Shown here: positions 16,344 to 23,024 of the stretch, piece by piece
Numbering within the stretch: the stretch's first letter is position 1
How the letters are laid out: every line of letters begins with the position of its first letter
NCBI RefSeq assembly: GCF_900167435.1
Contig: NZ_FUWS01000019.1
Span: 1-45,254, forward strand
Length of the DNA: 45,254 bases
From: Marinactinospora thermotolerans DSM 45154
GTDB taxonomy: Bacteria; Actinomycetota; Actinomycetes; Streptosporangiales; Streptosporangiaceae
Direction of reading: 5' to 3'
Made by a program: the position numbers and the translations under genes
Notes under the pieces: generated by a model
Database searches by the model: none
What the model saw: the letters and a program-made list of their open reading frames with translations, nothing else
What the model was told of the DNA's origin: nothing

Positions 16344-17674
16344 CTCTCATGCACGGTGGACGTGCCGCGCCCGCTGCTTCCCCCTCCGTCCCGCGCGACC
16401 GGCGAGACCGCCCCTCCGGCAGGACCGTCGTCCTCGGCGTCGCCGGCCGTCCCGGCCCGGCGCAGGGCCGGGAACAGGGCCGCGACCGCCCCGACCGCCA
16501 CCGCGGTGACGGCCCCGCCCAGGGCGATCGCCGCGCCCGGCCCCACCAGCGGGGCGAGCGCGCCCAACGTCATCGCCCCCAGCGATCCCCCCACGGTCGC
16601 CTGCGCCGACCAGACGCTGTTGACCCGCCCCCGAAGCGCGTCGGGGGTGTGCGACTGGAGCAGCGCGTAGCGCAGGATCTCCTCGACCACCTGGCCCAGG
16701 CCGAGCAGGACGAGCGCCGCCAGCGCGGCCACCGGGGCCGCGCTCAACCCGAACCCCAGCACGGCCAGGCCCGAGGCCGCCGACGCCACGAGCAGGAACA
16801 GCCCGGCGCGGCGCACCCGCCCGGTCCAGCCGCTGGTCAGCGAGCCGGCCAGGGCGCCGACCGCCGGAGCGGTGTAGAGCAGCCCGGCCAGGGTCTCGTC
16901 ACCCCCCAGCACCCGGTCGGTGAACTCCGGGACGAGCACGAGCGGCGCCGCGAACAGCAGCTGCACGAAACCGAGCAGCAGCAGCGGCCCGACGACGCGA
17001 TGCCGGACCGCGAAGCGCACCCCCTCGGCCACGGCCGAGGCGATCGAGCCCCGCCCCGCCTGCGACCCCGGGCGCAGGCGGGGAAGCAGGCACACCAGGG
17101 CCGTCGTCACCGCGGAGGCGACCGCGGTGACGGCGTAGTTGACGCCGAACCCCCACGCGGCGATGACCACGCCGCCCAGGGCCGGCGCGGCGACCGCGCC
17201 GAGTTCGCTGGTCAGCGCGAGCAGGGCGCCCGCCGCCGCGAGCCGTTCACGCCCCACCAGCCCCGGCGCCGCGGCCTGCAACGCCACGGCGCTGAGCGTC
17301 CCCAGCAGGCCGTTGAGCACGGCGCAGGCGTAGATGACGGCGAGCGAGGGGCGGTCGGGGACCAGGCTGTTCACCGCCAGCAGGGTGAAGGCGAGCGTCC
17401 CGGCGGCGCGGCCCGTGATGATCAGCAGCCGCCGGTCGCAACGGTCGGCGAGCAGCCCGCCGACGAGAGTGCCGCACATCGCCGAGACGCCCGTGGCCGT
17501 GCTCACCGAGGCCACCAGCAGCGACGACCCCGTCAACCCGTAGACCTGCAACGGCAGGGCCACCGTGGTGAACCCGATCCCGAACAGTGACACCAGGCGG
17601 GCGGTGAACAGGATGCGAAAGTCCCGGCTGGCGCGCAGCGGACTGAGGTCGATGACGAGGTTGGCCGGTCTCAC
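16340..17674 (-). CDS. EntS-like MFS exporter (siderophore export)
   Basis: MFS exporter of 444 residues in the EntS family, which pumps newly made siderophores out of the cell. It starts [27 protein letters not shown], and has the A-motif GGLLADRCDRR, then [27 protein letters not shown] and [21 protein letters not shown]. Twelve TM helices are apparent, followed by a Gly/Ser-rich tail. GTG 17674 is preceded by GGAG. It is closely similar by eye to the MFS protein at 18718-19947; both have the same start motif and the EFTDRVLGG block, so they are paralogues. Its stop overlaps the SIP iron box, and panD lies 97 nt upstream. Confidence 0.88.
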   Translation of the reverse strand: MRPANLVIDLSPLRASRDFRILFTARLVSLFGIGFTTVALPLQVYGLTGSSLLVASVSTATGVSAMCGTLVGGLLADRCDRRLLIITGRAAGTLAFTLLAVNSLVPDRPSLAVIYACAVLNGLLGTLSAVALQAAAPGLVGRERLAAAGALLALTSELGAVAAPALGGVVIAAWGFGVNYAVTAVASAVTTALVCLLPRLRPGSQAGRGSIASAVAEGVRFAVRHRVVGPLLLLGFVQLLFAAPLVLVPEFTDRVLGGDETLAGLLYTAPAVGALAGSLTSGWTGRVRRAGLFLLVASAASGLAVLGFGLSAAPVAALAALVLLGLGQVVEEILRYALLQSHTPDALRGRVNSVWSAQATVGGSLGAMTLGALAPLVGPGAAIALGGAVTAVAVGAVAALFPALRRAGTAGDAEDDGPAGGAVSPVARDGGGSSGRGTSTVHES

Positions 17675-17770
17675 GGGTCTCCAGACGTCGGCCCGGACGG
17701 GCCGGGGAAGGGCGGAGGGGAACCCGGGCGGGGCCCGGATCCGCGCCGGCGCCGCCCCGCCGGCCGCGGC

Positions 17771-18181
17771 TCAGCGCGCGGCGCCGGACACCTGGTCGGA
17801 TCCGGGCACCGGCTCGGCGGGGTCGGCGCCGAGCGCGACGATGCGGTTGGCGCCGTCCACGTGGACCACCTTGGGCCGGTGGGCGGCGCGCTCGGCCTCG
17901 TCCACGACGGCGTAGGAGATGATGATCACCAGGTCGCCGGGGTGGACCAGGTGGGCGGCGGCGCCGTTGATGCCGATCACGCCGCTGCCCCGCTCGCCGG
18001 TGATGGCGTAGGTGACCAGCCGGTTGCCGTTGTCGATGTCGACGACGTGGACCTGCTCACCGTCGACGAGGTCGGCGGCCTCCATCAGGTCGGCGTCGAT
18101 CGTGATGGAGCCGACGTAGTGCAGGTCGGCCTGGGTCACCGTGGCCCGGTGGATCTTTCCGTTGAGCAGTGTGCGCTGCAC
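17771..18181 (-). CDS. panD: aspartate 1-decarboxylase
   Basis: Pyruvoyl enzyme that decarboxylates L-aspartate to beta-alanine, normally for pantothenate and CoA. The 136 residues include the self-cleavage site Gly24-Ser25 in [11 protein letters not shown], the TYAITGERG strand and [18 protein letters not shown], all strongly conserved. GTG 18181 is chosen because it gives the canonical [13 protein letters not shown]-terminus and has AAAGAGG upstream. No panB or panC is nearby. The gene sits between mbtH and a siderophore exporter, so it may supply beta-alanine as a building block of the peptide, as in beta-alanine-containing actinomycete siderophores, or support CoA supply. Three hairpins separate it from mbtH, so its expression may differ from that of mbtH. 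Confidence 0.93.
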   Translation of the reverse strand: MQRTLLNGKIHRATVTQADLHYVGSITIDADLMEAADLVDGEQVHVVDIDNGNRLVTYAITGERGSGVIGINGAAAHLVHPGDLVIIISYAVVDEAERAAHRPKVVHVDGANRIVALGADPAEPVPGSDQVSGAAR

Positions 18182-18207
18182 GTCGCGTCCTCTTTCGGGA
18201 TCGGAGG

Positions 18208-18252
18208 GCGTTCCCGGAGGGAACGCCGCGGGACCACGTTCTCGTCCCGCGG
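18208..18252 (-). other. two hairpins in the panD 5' leader
   Basis: Hairpin one pairs GCGTTCCC (18208-18215) with GGGAACGC (18219-18226). Hairpin two pairs CCGCGGGAC (18226-18234) with GTCCCGCGG (18244-18252). Both are perfect and lie 27-71 nt before the panD start. They may terminate, attenuate or stabilise the transcript; no riboswitch class was recognised. Confidence 0.4.
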
Positions 18253-18300
18253 CATTCCATGATCGGGCTCGCGGCGGGGTGCGCGCGCACCGGGGTGCCC

Positions 18301-18335
18301 CGTGCCCGGGCGTGGACGCCGTTCGCCCGGGCACG
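18301..18335 (-). terminator. terminator after mbtH
   Basis: A perfect 12-bp stem (18301-18312 with 18324-18335) and 11-nt loop lie 6 nt beyond the mbtH stop. Likely stops most of the iron-regulated mbtH transcript before panD. Confidence 0.6.
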
Positions 18336-18341
18336 GGGGGC

Positions 18342-18554
18342 TCACGCCTCTCCCATGGCCACCCGCAGGCTCTTGGGGCGCAGGTCGGTCCAGTGCGTGT
18401 TGACGTAGGCGAGCGCCTCGTCGCGGGACGCGGGGCCGTGGACGACGGTCCAGCCCTCCGGCACCTCGGCGAACTCCGGCCACAGGGAGTGCTGTTCCTC
18501 GTGGTTGACCAGCACCAGGAACGTGCCGTCGGCGTCGTCGAACGGGTTGCTCAT
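18342..18554 (-). CDS. mbtH: MbtH-like protein
   Basis: Small NRPS chaperone of 70 residues that binds adenylation domains and supports their folding and activity. The family signature is complete: [12 protein letters not shown] at 17-28, VPEGW at 31-35 and [11 protein letters not shown] at 53-63. ATG 18554 is preceded by GGGAAGGGGAT. Two iron boxes lie 25-63 nt upstream, so it is strongly iron-regulated, and a hairpin directly follows its stop. It should serve the A domains of the two NRPS genes at 29720-45254, at least some of which (the Ser modules) are of a type often MbtH-dependent. Confidence 0.95.
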   Translation of the reverse strand: MSNPFDDADGTFLVLVNHEEQHSLWPEFAEVPEGWTVVHGPASRDEALAYVNTHWTDLRPKSLRVAMGEA

Positions 18555-18578
18555 GGGATCCCCTTCCCGGAGGGTGAA

Positions 18579-18617
18579 TGAGGAAAGGCTAACCTTTGCA
18601 AGGAAAGGCTTACCTGA
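18579..18617. promoter_or_regulatory. tandem iron boxes upstream of mbtH
   Basis: TGAGGAAAGGCTAACCTTT (18579-18597) and CAAGGAAAGGCTTACCTGA (18599-18617) match the iron-box consensus at 14 and 13 of 19 positions. They belong to an imperfect 20-bp tandem repeat (18581-18600 and 18601-18620), a spacing of two helical turns that would place two DmdR/IdeR dimers on the same face. Confidence 0.65.
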
Positions 18618-18690
18618 GCACTTTAGAGGTCCGGGGGCTCGCGCACCACCCCTTGCCTCGTTCCCCACGGTGAGGGAGCGCACACCGTCC

Positions 18691-18716
18691 GCGTCCGGCC
18701 GTCTCGGGCCGGACGC
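18691..18716 (-). terminator. terminator after the second EntS-like gene
   Basis: GCGTCCGGCC (18691-18700) pairs perfectly with GGCCGGACGC (18707-18716) around a 6-nt loop, 1 nt past the stop. It insulates mbtH from the upstream MFS gene. Confidence 0.6.
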
Positions 18717-18717
18717 C

Positions 18718-19947
18718 TCACCCGGCCCCGCGGGCGCGCAACCCGGGCTCGGTCACGGCGACCGCGACGGTCGCCGCCACGCACAACAGCCCGCTGACCA
18801 CCAGCGCCACGGCGGGCCCGGCCAGTGCCGCCGCCACGCCCAGCCCGGTCGCCCCCAGCGACCCGCCCACCGTCGCCTGGGCGGTCCACGCCGCGGTCAC
18901 CCGTCCCCGCAGGGCGTCGGGGGTGTGCCGCTGGATCAGCGCGTAGCGCAGGATCTCCTCGATCGCCTGCCCGCAGCCCAGCAGGAGCAGCGCCGCGAAC
19001 GCCGCCACCGCGCCGCCGCTCGCCCCCAGGGCGGTCACCGCCACACCGCACAGCGCCACCGCGCCCAGCACGACCGGGCCGCCCCCGCGCACGTGCGAGG
19101 TCCACCCGCTGGTCAGCGACGCCGGCAGCGCGCCGATCGCCGGAGCGGTGTAGAGCAGCCCGGCCAGCGCGGCACCGCCGCCGAGCACCCGGTCGGTGAA
19201 CTCCGGGACCAGCGCGAGCGGCGTCGTGAACAGCACCTGGGCGAACCCCAGCACCAGCAGCGGGCGCACCAGCGGATCCCGCCGCACGAAGGCGAGCCCC
19301 TCCACGACGTCGGCCGGCGCCGAGGTCCGTTGCGTCCCGCGCGCCGGACGCAACGGCGGCAGGAACGCCACCGCCACGGCGCACCCGGCGGCGATGACCG
19401 CCGTGCCCGCGTAGCCCGGCCCCACGCCCCACGCCGAGATCGCCACCCCGCCCAGCGCGGGCGCCGCCATCGCGCCGAACTGCGCGGTCACCGCGAACAG
19501 CGCGCCGGCCGCGGCCACCCGCGACGCCCCCACCAGCGCGGGGACGGCCGCCTGCTGGGCGATGAGGCCCGCCGTCCCCGCCACGCCGTTGACCGCCGCG
19601 CCCAGGTAGATCGGGCCGAGGGAGGGTGCGGGCAGGTAGGCGTTGACCGCGAACAACGCCAGGACCCCCACCTCGATGACGGCCGCGGCCACGATCAGGC
19701 GGCGCCGGTCCCACCGGTCGGCGAGCAGCCCGCCGACGAGGGTGCCCCCGAAGCTCGCCACGCCGTTGACGATGCCGACGCTGGCCACCAGGAACGACGA
19801 GCCCGTCATGGCGTAGACCTGGATCGGCAGCGCGACCAGCCGGAACCCGCCAGCGAACAGCGACACCACCCGCACCGCGAACAGGACGCGGAACGGGCCG
19901 CTGGAACGCAACGGACTCAGGTCGATGACCAGGCGGGCCAGGGGCAC
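18718..19947 (-). CDS. EntS-like MFS exporter, second copy
   Basis: A 409-residue paralogue of the exporter at 16340-17674. It shares the opening [18 protein letters not shown], the A-motif [45 protein letters not shown] and [19 protein letters not shown], but lacks the long C-terminal tail. GTG 19947 is chosen because GAGGAG lies 7 nt before it and the same residues open the paralogue; the frame continues upstream but overlaps the next gene's terminator and is arginine-rich. It has its own terminator and no iron box in the 125-nt gap before it. Probably a siderophore or related peptide exporter. Confidence 0.88.
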   Translation of the reverse strand: MPLARLVIDLSPLRSSGPFRVLFAVRVVSLFAGGFRLVALPIQVYAMTGSSFLVASVGIVNGVASFGGTLVGGLLADRWDRRRLIVAAAVIEVGVLALFAVNAYLPAPSLGPIYLGAAVNGVAGTAGLIAQQAAVPALVGASRVAAAGALFAVTAQFGAMAAPALGGVAISAWGVGPGYAGTAVIAAGCAVAVAFLPPLRPARGTQRTSAPADVVEGLAFVRRDPLVRPLLVLGFAQVLFTTPLALVPEFTDRVLGGGAALAGLLYTAPAIGALPASLTSGWTSHVRGGGPVVLGAVALCGVAVTALGASGGAVAAFAALLLLGCGQAIEEILRYALIQRHTPDALRGRVTAAWTAQATVGGSLGATGLGVAAALAGPAVALVVSGLLCVAATVAVAVTEPGLRARGAG

Positions 19948-20045
19948 GGCGCAGCTCCTCGCGGTCGGGCCGGGCGCGGCCCGGCGGGCGCGACTCGGCG
20001 ATCCGCCGGAAGGCGGCCCGCGCCCGGTCCTTCGTACCAGACGCG

Positions 20046-20064
20046 GGTCCCGACAGGCGGGACC
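20046..20064 (-). terminator. hairpin after the TetR-MFS operon
   Basis: GGTCCCG (20046-20052) pairs with CGGGACC (20058-20064) across 5 nt, 8 nt beyond the MFS stop. Confidence 0.4.
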
Positions 20065-20072
20065 GGAAGGGG

Positions 20073-21254
20073 TCAGGGGGTGATGCTCCGCTCCCGCGCG
20101 CTTCCCGACCTCGACGCCGCGAAGGCGAACAGCGCCACCGCCACCAGCCCGCAGACGCCCGAGACGGCGGGCAGCGGCCCCGGGCCGGCCGCGTCGATCA
20201 CCAGACCGCCCACGGCCCCGCCCGCCGCGACCCCGAGGTAGGTGCCCGAGGTGTTCAGGGCCAGGGCCTGGGGCGAGACCGGGCCGGCGAGCAGGTGCAG
20301 GCGCGCCTGGACGGCCGGGGAGTTCCAAAACGCCGCGCCGCCCCACACCACCGCCAACGGGACCAGCACCGCCATGGGGATGGGCCGCAGCGGCCACAGC
20401 ACCGCCAGGGCCGCCATGGTGACGACGAACACGGCCACGCCGAGGAGCAGGGTGCGGTCCGGCCCCCACCTGTCGGTGGCGCGGCCGCCGGCCCAGATGC
20501 CGGCCATGCCGGCGATCCCCGACAGCGCGAAGAGCACGCCCCGGCCGGTCGTCCCGGTCCCGGTGATCCCGGCGGCGAAGGGGGCCAGGTAGGTCAGCAG
20601 CATCATCGACCCCAGCATCAGCACCAGGTTGGCGACCAGTCCCACCGAGATGGCCGGCCGCGCCAGGACGCCGAGCTGGGCCCGCACGGGCAGCGCCTCG
20701 CGCGCCCCCGCCCGCCGCGGGACCAGCGCCGCGAACGCCACCGTGACGCCCGCGCCGGCCACCGCCATCAGCGCGAACGTGGCCCGCCACCCCCACGCGC
20801 CGCCCACCCAGGTGCCCACCGGGACGCCCAGGGCGATCGCCCCGGTCACCCCGAAGGAGACGACCGCGACGTGGCGGCCGATCCGGTCGGGCGGGGCGAG
20901 CTGCGCGGCGGCGCTGAACAGCGACGGGGTCGCCGCCGCGGCGGCCAGCGCCGCCACCACCCGCAATCCCAGCAGGACCTCGTAGCCGGGGGCGAGCGCC
21001 GCCAGCGCGTTGGCGGCCGTGAACACGGCCGCAGCGGCGGTCAGCACGGTGCGGCGGCGCAGCCGCGCGGTGAGGACGGCGGCGACCGGGGCGGCCACCG
21101 CGACCGTCAGCGAGAAGACCGTGACGAGCTGCCCCGCCAGGGCCGTGCTGACACCGAGGTCCGCGGCGATCTCGGGGATGACCCCGGCGATCACGTAGTC
21201 GTCGGTGTAGAAGACGAGCGCTCCTGTTGCGAGCGCGACGAGCCAGGCCGGCAC
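20073..21254 (-). CDS. MFS drug/sugar efflux transporter (DHA1 type)
   Basis: A 393-residue, twelve-TM DHA1-family pump, resembling the Cmx/AraJ-like sugar-efflux or chloramphenicol-type exporters. It opens WLVALATGALVFYTDDYVIAG. The A-motif region reads VLTARLRRRTVLTAAAAVF, antiporter motif C lies near VTGAIALGVPVGTWVGGAWGWR, and a second half-repeat follows ISVGLVANLVLM. GTG 21254 has GGAGGGC 7 nt upstream. The TetR repressor gene ends 53 nt upstream on the same strand, and the palindromic operator in front of that gene should control both. Substrate unknown; export of a toxic compound is the usual role for this gene pair. Confidence 0.87.
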   Translation of the reverse strand: MPAWLVALATGALVFYTDDYVIAGVIPEIAADLGVSTALAGQLVTVFSLTVAVAAPVAAVLTARLRRRTVLTAAAAVFTAANALAALAPGYEVLLGLRVVAALAAAAATPSLFSAAAQLAPPDRIGRHVAVVSFGVTGAIALGVPVGTWVGGAWGWRATFALMAVAGAGVTVAFAALVPRRAGAREALPVRAQLGVLARPAISVGLVANLVLMLGSMMLLTYLAPFAAGITGTGTTGRGVLFALSGIAGMAGIWAGGRATDRWGPDRTLLLGVAVFVVTMAALAVLWPLRPIPMAVLVPLAVVWGGAAFWNSPAVQARLHLLAGPVSPQALALNTSGTYLGVAAGGAVGGLVIDAAGPGPLPAVSGVCGLVAVALFAFAASRSGSARERSITP

Positions 21255-21307
21255 GGTGCTGCCCTCCGGATCTCGGAATCTCGGACGTCGGAAAGGTGTC
21301 GGGGGCG

Positions 21308-21907
21308 TCAGCCCGGGATGAGCGCCGCCACGTGGTGGCGCAGGACCTCGTGGGGCGCGGGGGTGTCCGCGCCGGCGCCGTGCGGGTGGACGAGGTCGAA
21401 GGTCAGCCCGCTGACGAGCGCGACGAGGCGTTCGGTCTCGACGTCGAGGTCGGCCACGCCGGCGAGGTCGAGCGCGCGGCGGAGGAGGGCGCGCATGTCA
21501 CGTCCCATCCGCGCGGCCAGGGGCCGAAACGCGGGGTGGATGCGCGCGGCGGCGACGAACTCGTGCAGGGCCACCAGTTCGGCGCGTTCCTCCGGCGCCT
21601 CGGGCAGCAGCGCGGCCACCACGTGCTCCAGCAGCGCGCGGCGGCCGGCGACGTCGGAGGGGCCCGGCGGATCCAGCAGCGCGGCGTCCAGCCGGCGCTC
21701 CATGCGCGCGCCGACCTCCTCGGCCGCAGCCGTCAGCAGCGCCTCATGACTGCCGAAGCGGTGCCGTACCGAACCGATGTTGACACCGGACTCCTCGGCC
21801 ACCCTGCGCAGGGACGCCTCGGCGACGCCGCCGCGCTCCACGAGGCGAAGGACCGCCTCCAGGACACGGTGGCGGACCGCGTCACCTCCGCCCCCTCCAT
21901 CGATCAT
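21308..21907 (-). CDS. TetR-family repressor
   Basis: A 199-residue TetR regulator. The N-terminal HTH reads LRRVAEESGVNIGSVRHRFGSHEALL (about 28-53 when counted from ATG 21907), and the remaining helices form the ligand/dimer domain ending VLRHHVAALIPG. ATG 21907 (MIDGGGGGDAVRH) is preferred. Upstream in-frame codons would pass through a perfect 18-bp palindrome 10 nt before this ATG, which is more likely the operator. The gene precedes an MFS pump on the same strand, so the protein probably represses itself and the pump until a ligand binds. Confidence 0.88.
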   Translation of the reverse strand: MIDGGGGGDAVRHRVLEAVLRLVERGGVAEASLRRVAEESGVNIGSVRHRFGSHEALLTAAAEEVGARMERRLDAALLDPPGPSDVAGRRALLEHVVAALLPEAPEERAELVALHEFVAAARIHPAFRPLAARMGRDMRALLRRALDLAGVADLDVETERLVALVSGLTFDLVHPHGAGADTPAPHEVLRHHVAALIPG

Positions 21908-21917
21908 GTCACGGACG

Positions 21918-21935
21918 TTATCACAGCTGTGATAA
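21918..21935. promoter_or_regulatory. TetR operator palindrome
   Basis: TTATCACAGCTGTGATAA is a perfect 18-bp palindrome lying 10-28 nt upstream of the tetR start. It is AT-richer than its surroundings, and its size is typical of TetR-family operators. Binding here would block initiation or elongation of the tetR-MFS unit. Confidence 0.7.
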
Positions 21936-22203
21936 ACAGGTCCCGGGGTTTTTCTCGGACGTTTCCGCTCGCGTCTTCCGGCCACCGGGTGGGACGATGC
22001 CGAAGTGACCTTCTCCCCTTCCTCTCATGGCCGTCTCCCGCGTCTCCCCGGTTCCGCGTGATCTCGGCGGGAAACGAGCAATCCCGAGCAATGACGTGCC
22101 GTCGAAGAGGAGAAATCGTTAAGGTTCCCGGTAAGGCGGAGTTCCGGAGAAACGAGCATCCTCACTCCGGTCTCGCCAAGACCCAACGTCCTCGGAGGTA
22201 CAG

Positions 22204-22227
22204 ATGAACGGCGACGGAGACAACTAG
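22204..22227 (+). CDS. 7-codon ORF (MNGDGDN) with strong ribosome-binding site
   Basis: GGAGG (22194-22198), 5 nt, then ATG reading MNGDGDN and TAG at 22225-22227. Nineteen nt later comes a perfect 12-bp terminator hairpin. No longer gene fits on the plus strand between the tetR start and this hairpin (about 340 nt), so the ORF looks like a stand-alone mini-gene. A C-terminal Asn and seven codons recall the microcin C precursor (MRTGNAN), and Asn-Gly and Asp-Gly are classic succinimide/isoaspartate sites. A HIT hydrolase and a PIMT-like methyltransferase lie next to it on the other strand. No MccB-like adenylating enzyme is in the window, so function is conjecture; it could be a leader ORF or chance. 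The gap before it (21936-22203) shows no gene. Confidence 0.3.
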   Translation: MNGDGDN

Positions 22228-22246
22228 GTACAGCGAGCACACCTCG

Positions 22247-22273
22247 CGCGGGGCCGGGATGCCCGGCCCCGCG
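22247..22273. terminator. strong bidirectional hairpin terminator
   Basis: CGCGGGGCCGGG (22247-22258) pairs perfectly with CCCGGCCCCGCG (22262-22273) around a 3-nt loop, followed on the plus strand by TTCTCCTCTGTCTC. It can end the mini-ORF transcript and possibly that of the HIT gene from the other side. Confidence 0.65.
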
Positions 22274-22336
22274 TTCTCCTCTGTCTCACAGGAACCGTCC
22301 GCACGCCACGGCTCTCGCGTTCACACATGCGGGCTC

Positions 22337-22822
22337 TTACAGCGATGTCCTGATCCGCCGGGCGAGACGGGCGAGCTCATCGTCATCGGCGCGACCGTGG
22401 TCATGCGACGAGAGGTATCCCTGGTACCGCTCGAAGTACAGGTCGACGTCGGATTCGACCGCGCGCCAGTCCGCGCCCGAGTTACCCGATGTCCCATGCA
22501 TTGGAAACAGCTTCGCGTGGGCGTGGTCGACCCCGTACCCCTCGTAGATGATCCCGGTGCGGGCCACATCGGGGAAGGCCGCGTCCAGCCGGCGGGCGGC
22601 CTCACGCGCGGCCAGGTGCAGAGCCAGGTAGGAGTCGTCACCCAGGTCGACGACATAGCTGGACAGATGTTCCTTGGTCACCACGACCGAGAATCCCTCG
22701 GTGTTGGGGAAGATCGATAGAAAGGCCAGGTGACGTTCGTCCTCCCAGATCGGATGGCACGGAGCATCCCCCGAAACGATCCGACAGAACACGCAGTCGA
22801 CTCCCTCGGTCTTCTCAGTCAT
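22337..22822 (-). CDS. HIT-family nucleotide hydrolase/phosphoramidase
   Basis: Histidine-triad protein of 161 residues; relatives hydrolyse AMP-linked substrates (P-N, P-O or P-S bonds). A Cys10-x2-Cys13 pair opens the fold (CVFCRIVSGD), FSVVVTKEHLSSY follows, and the triad reads His100-Ala-His102-Ala-Lys104 in HAHAKLFPMHG. The usual third histidine is thus Lys, while the middle His, the nucleophile in characterised family members, is present. An acidic, helical C-terminal extension of about 50 residues follows. ATG 22822 has only a weak GGGGCGAGA before it. It is convergent with the 7-codon ORF and lies downstream of the PIMT-like gene with a 200-nt gap. A housekeeping nucleotide hydrolase is the default reading. 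Confidence 0.88.
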   Translation of the reverse strand: MTEKTEGVDCVFCRIVSGDAPCHPIWEDERHLAFLSIFPNTEGFSVVVTKEHLSSYVVDLGDDSYLALHLAAREAARRLDAAFPDVARTGIIYEGYGVDHAHAKLFPMHGTSGNSGADWRAVESDVDLYFERYQGYLSSHDHGRADDDELARLARRIRTSL

Positions 22823-22912
22823 TCTCGCCCCGCACCGTCGCCCTCCTCGACCGCTCCGCGCGGCGCCGGACCGCGCCGTCGCGGAGTACGGTCTCCTCGT
22901 TCTTTCGGACTG

Positions 22913-22972
22913 TTACCGCCCACGTTGTTCGGGCGCCCCACGAGACGGCACCGGAACCGGTCTGCTCAGCAT
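22913..22972 (-). CDS. possible 19-residue peptide ORF
   Basis: ATG 22972 follows the very strong site AGGAGGAAGGGAGGG and reads 19 residues (MLSRPVPVPSRGAPEQRGR) to a TAA stop. It lies 52 nt after the methyltransferase stop and 90 nt before the HIT gene, all on the minus strand. The peptide is basic, Pro/Arg-rich, with no Asp, Asn or Cys. It could be a real small protein or a chance frame behind a purine-rich tract; nothing else supports it. Confidence 0.25.
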   Translation of the reverse strand: MLSRPVPVPSRGAPEQRGR

Positions 22973-23024
22973 CCCTCCCTTCCTCCTCGATCCACGTGAG
23001 AGATCGGACCTGGGAAGCCGGGTG

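Noticed and set aside
17675-17770. Terminator between panD and the EntS-like gene
   Set aside because: The stretch is GC-rich with partial complementarity, but no stem as clear as the others could be drawn.
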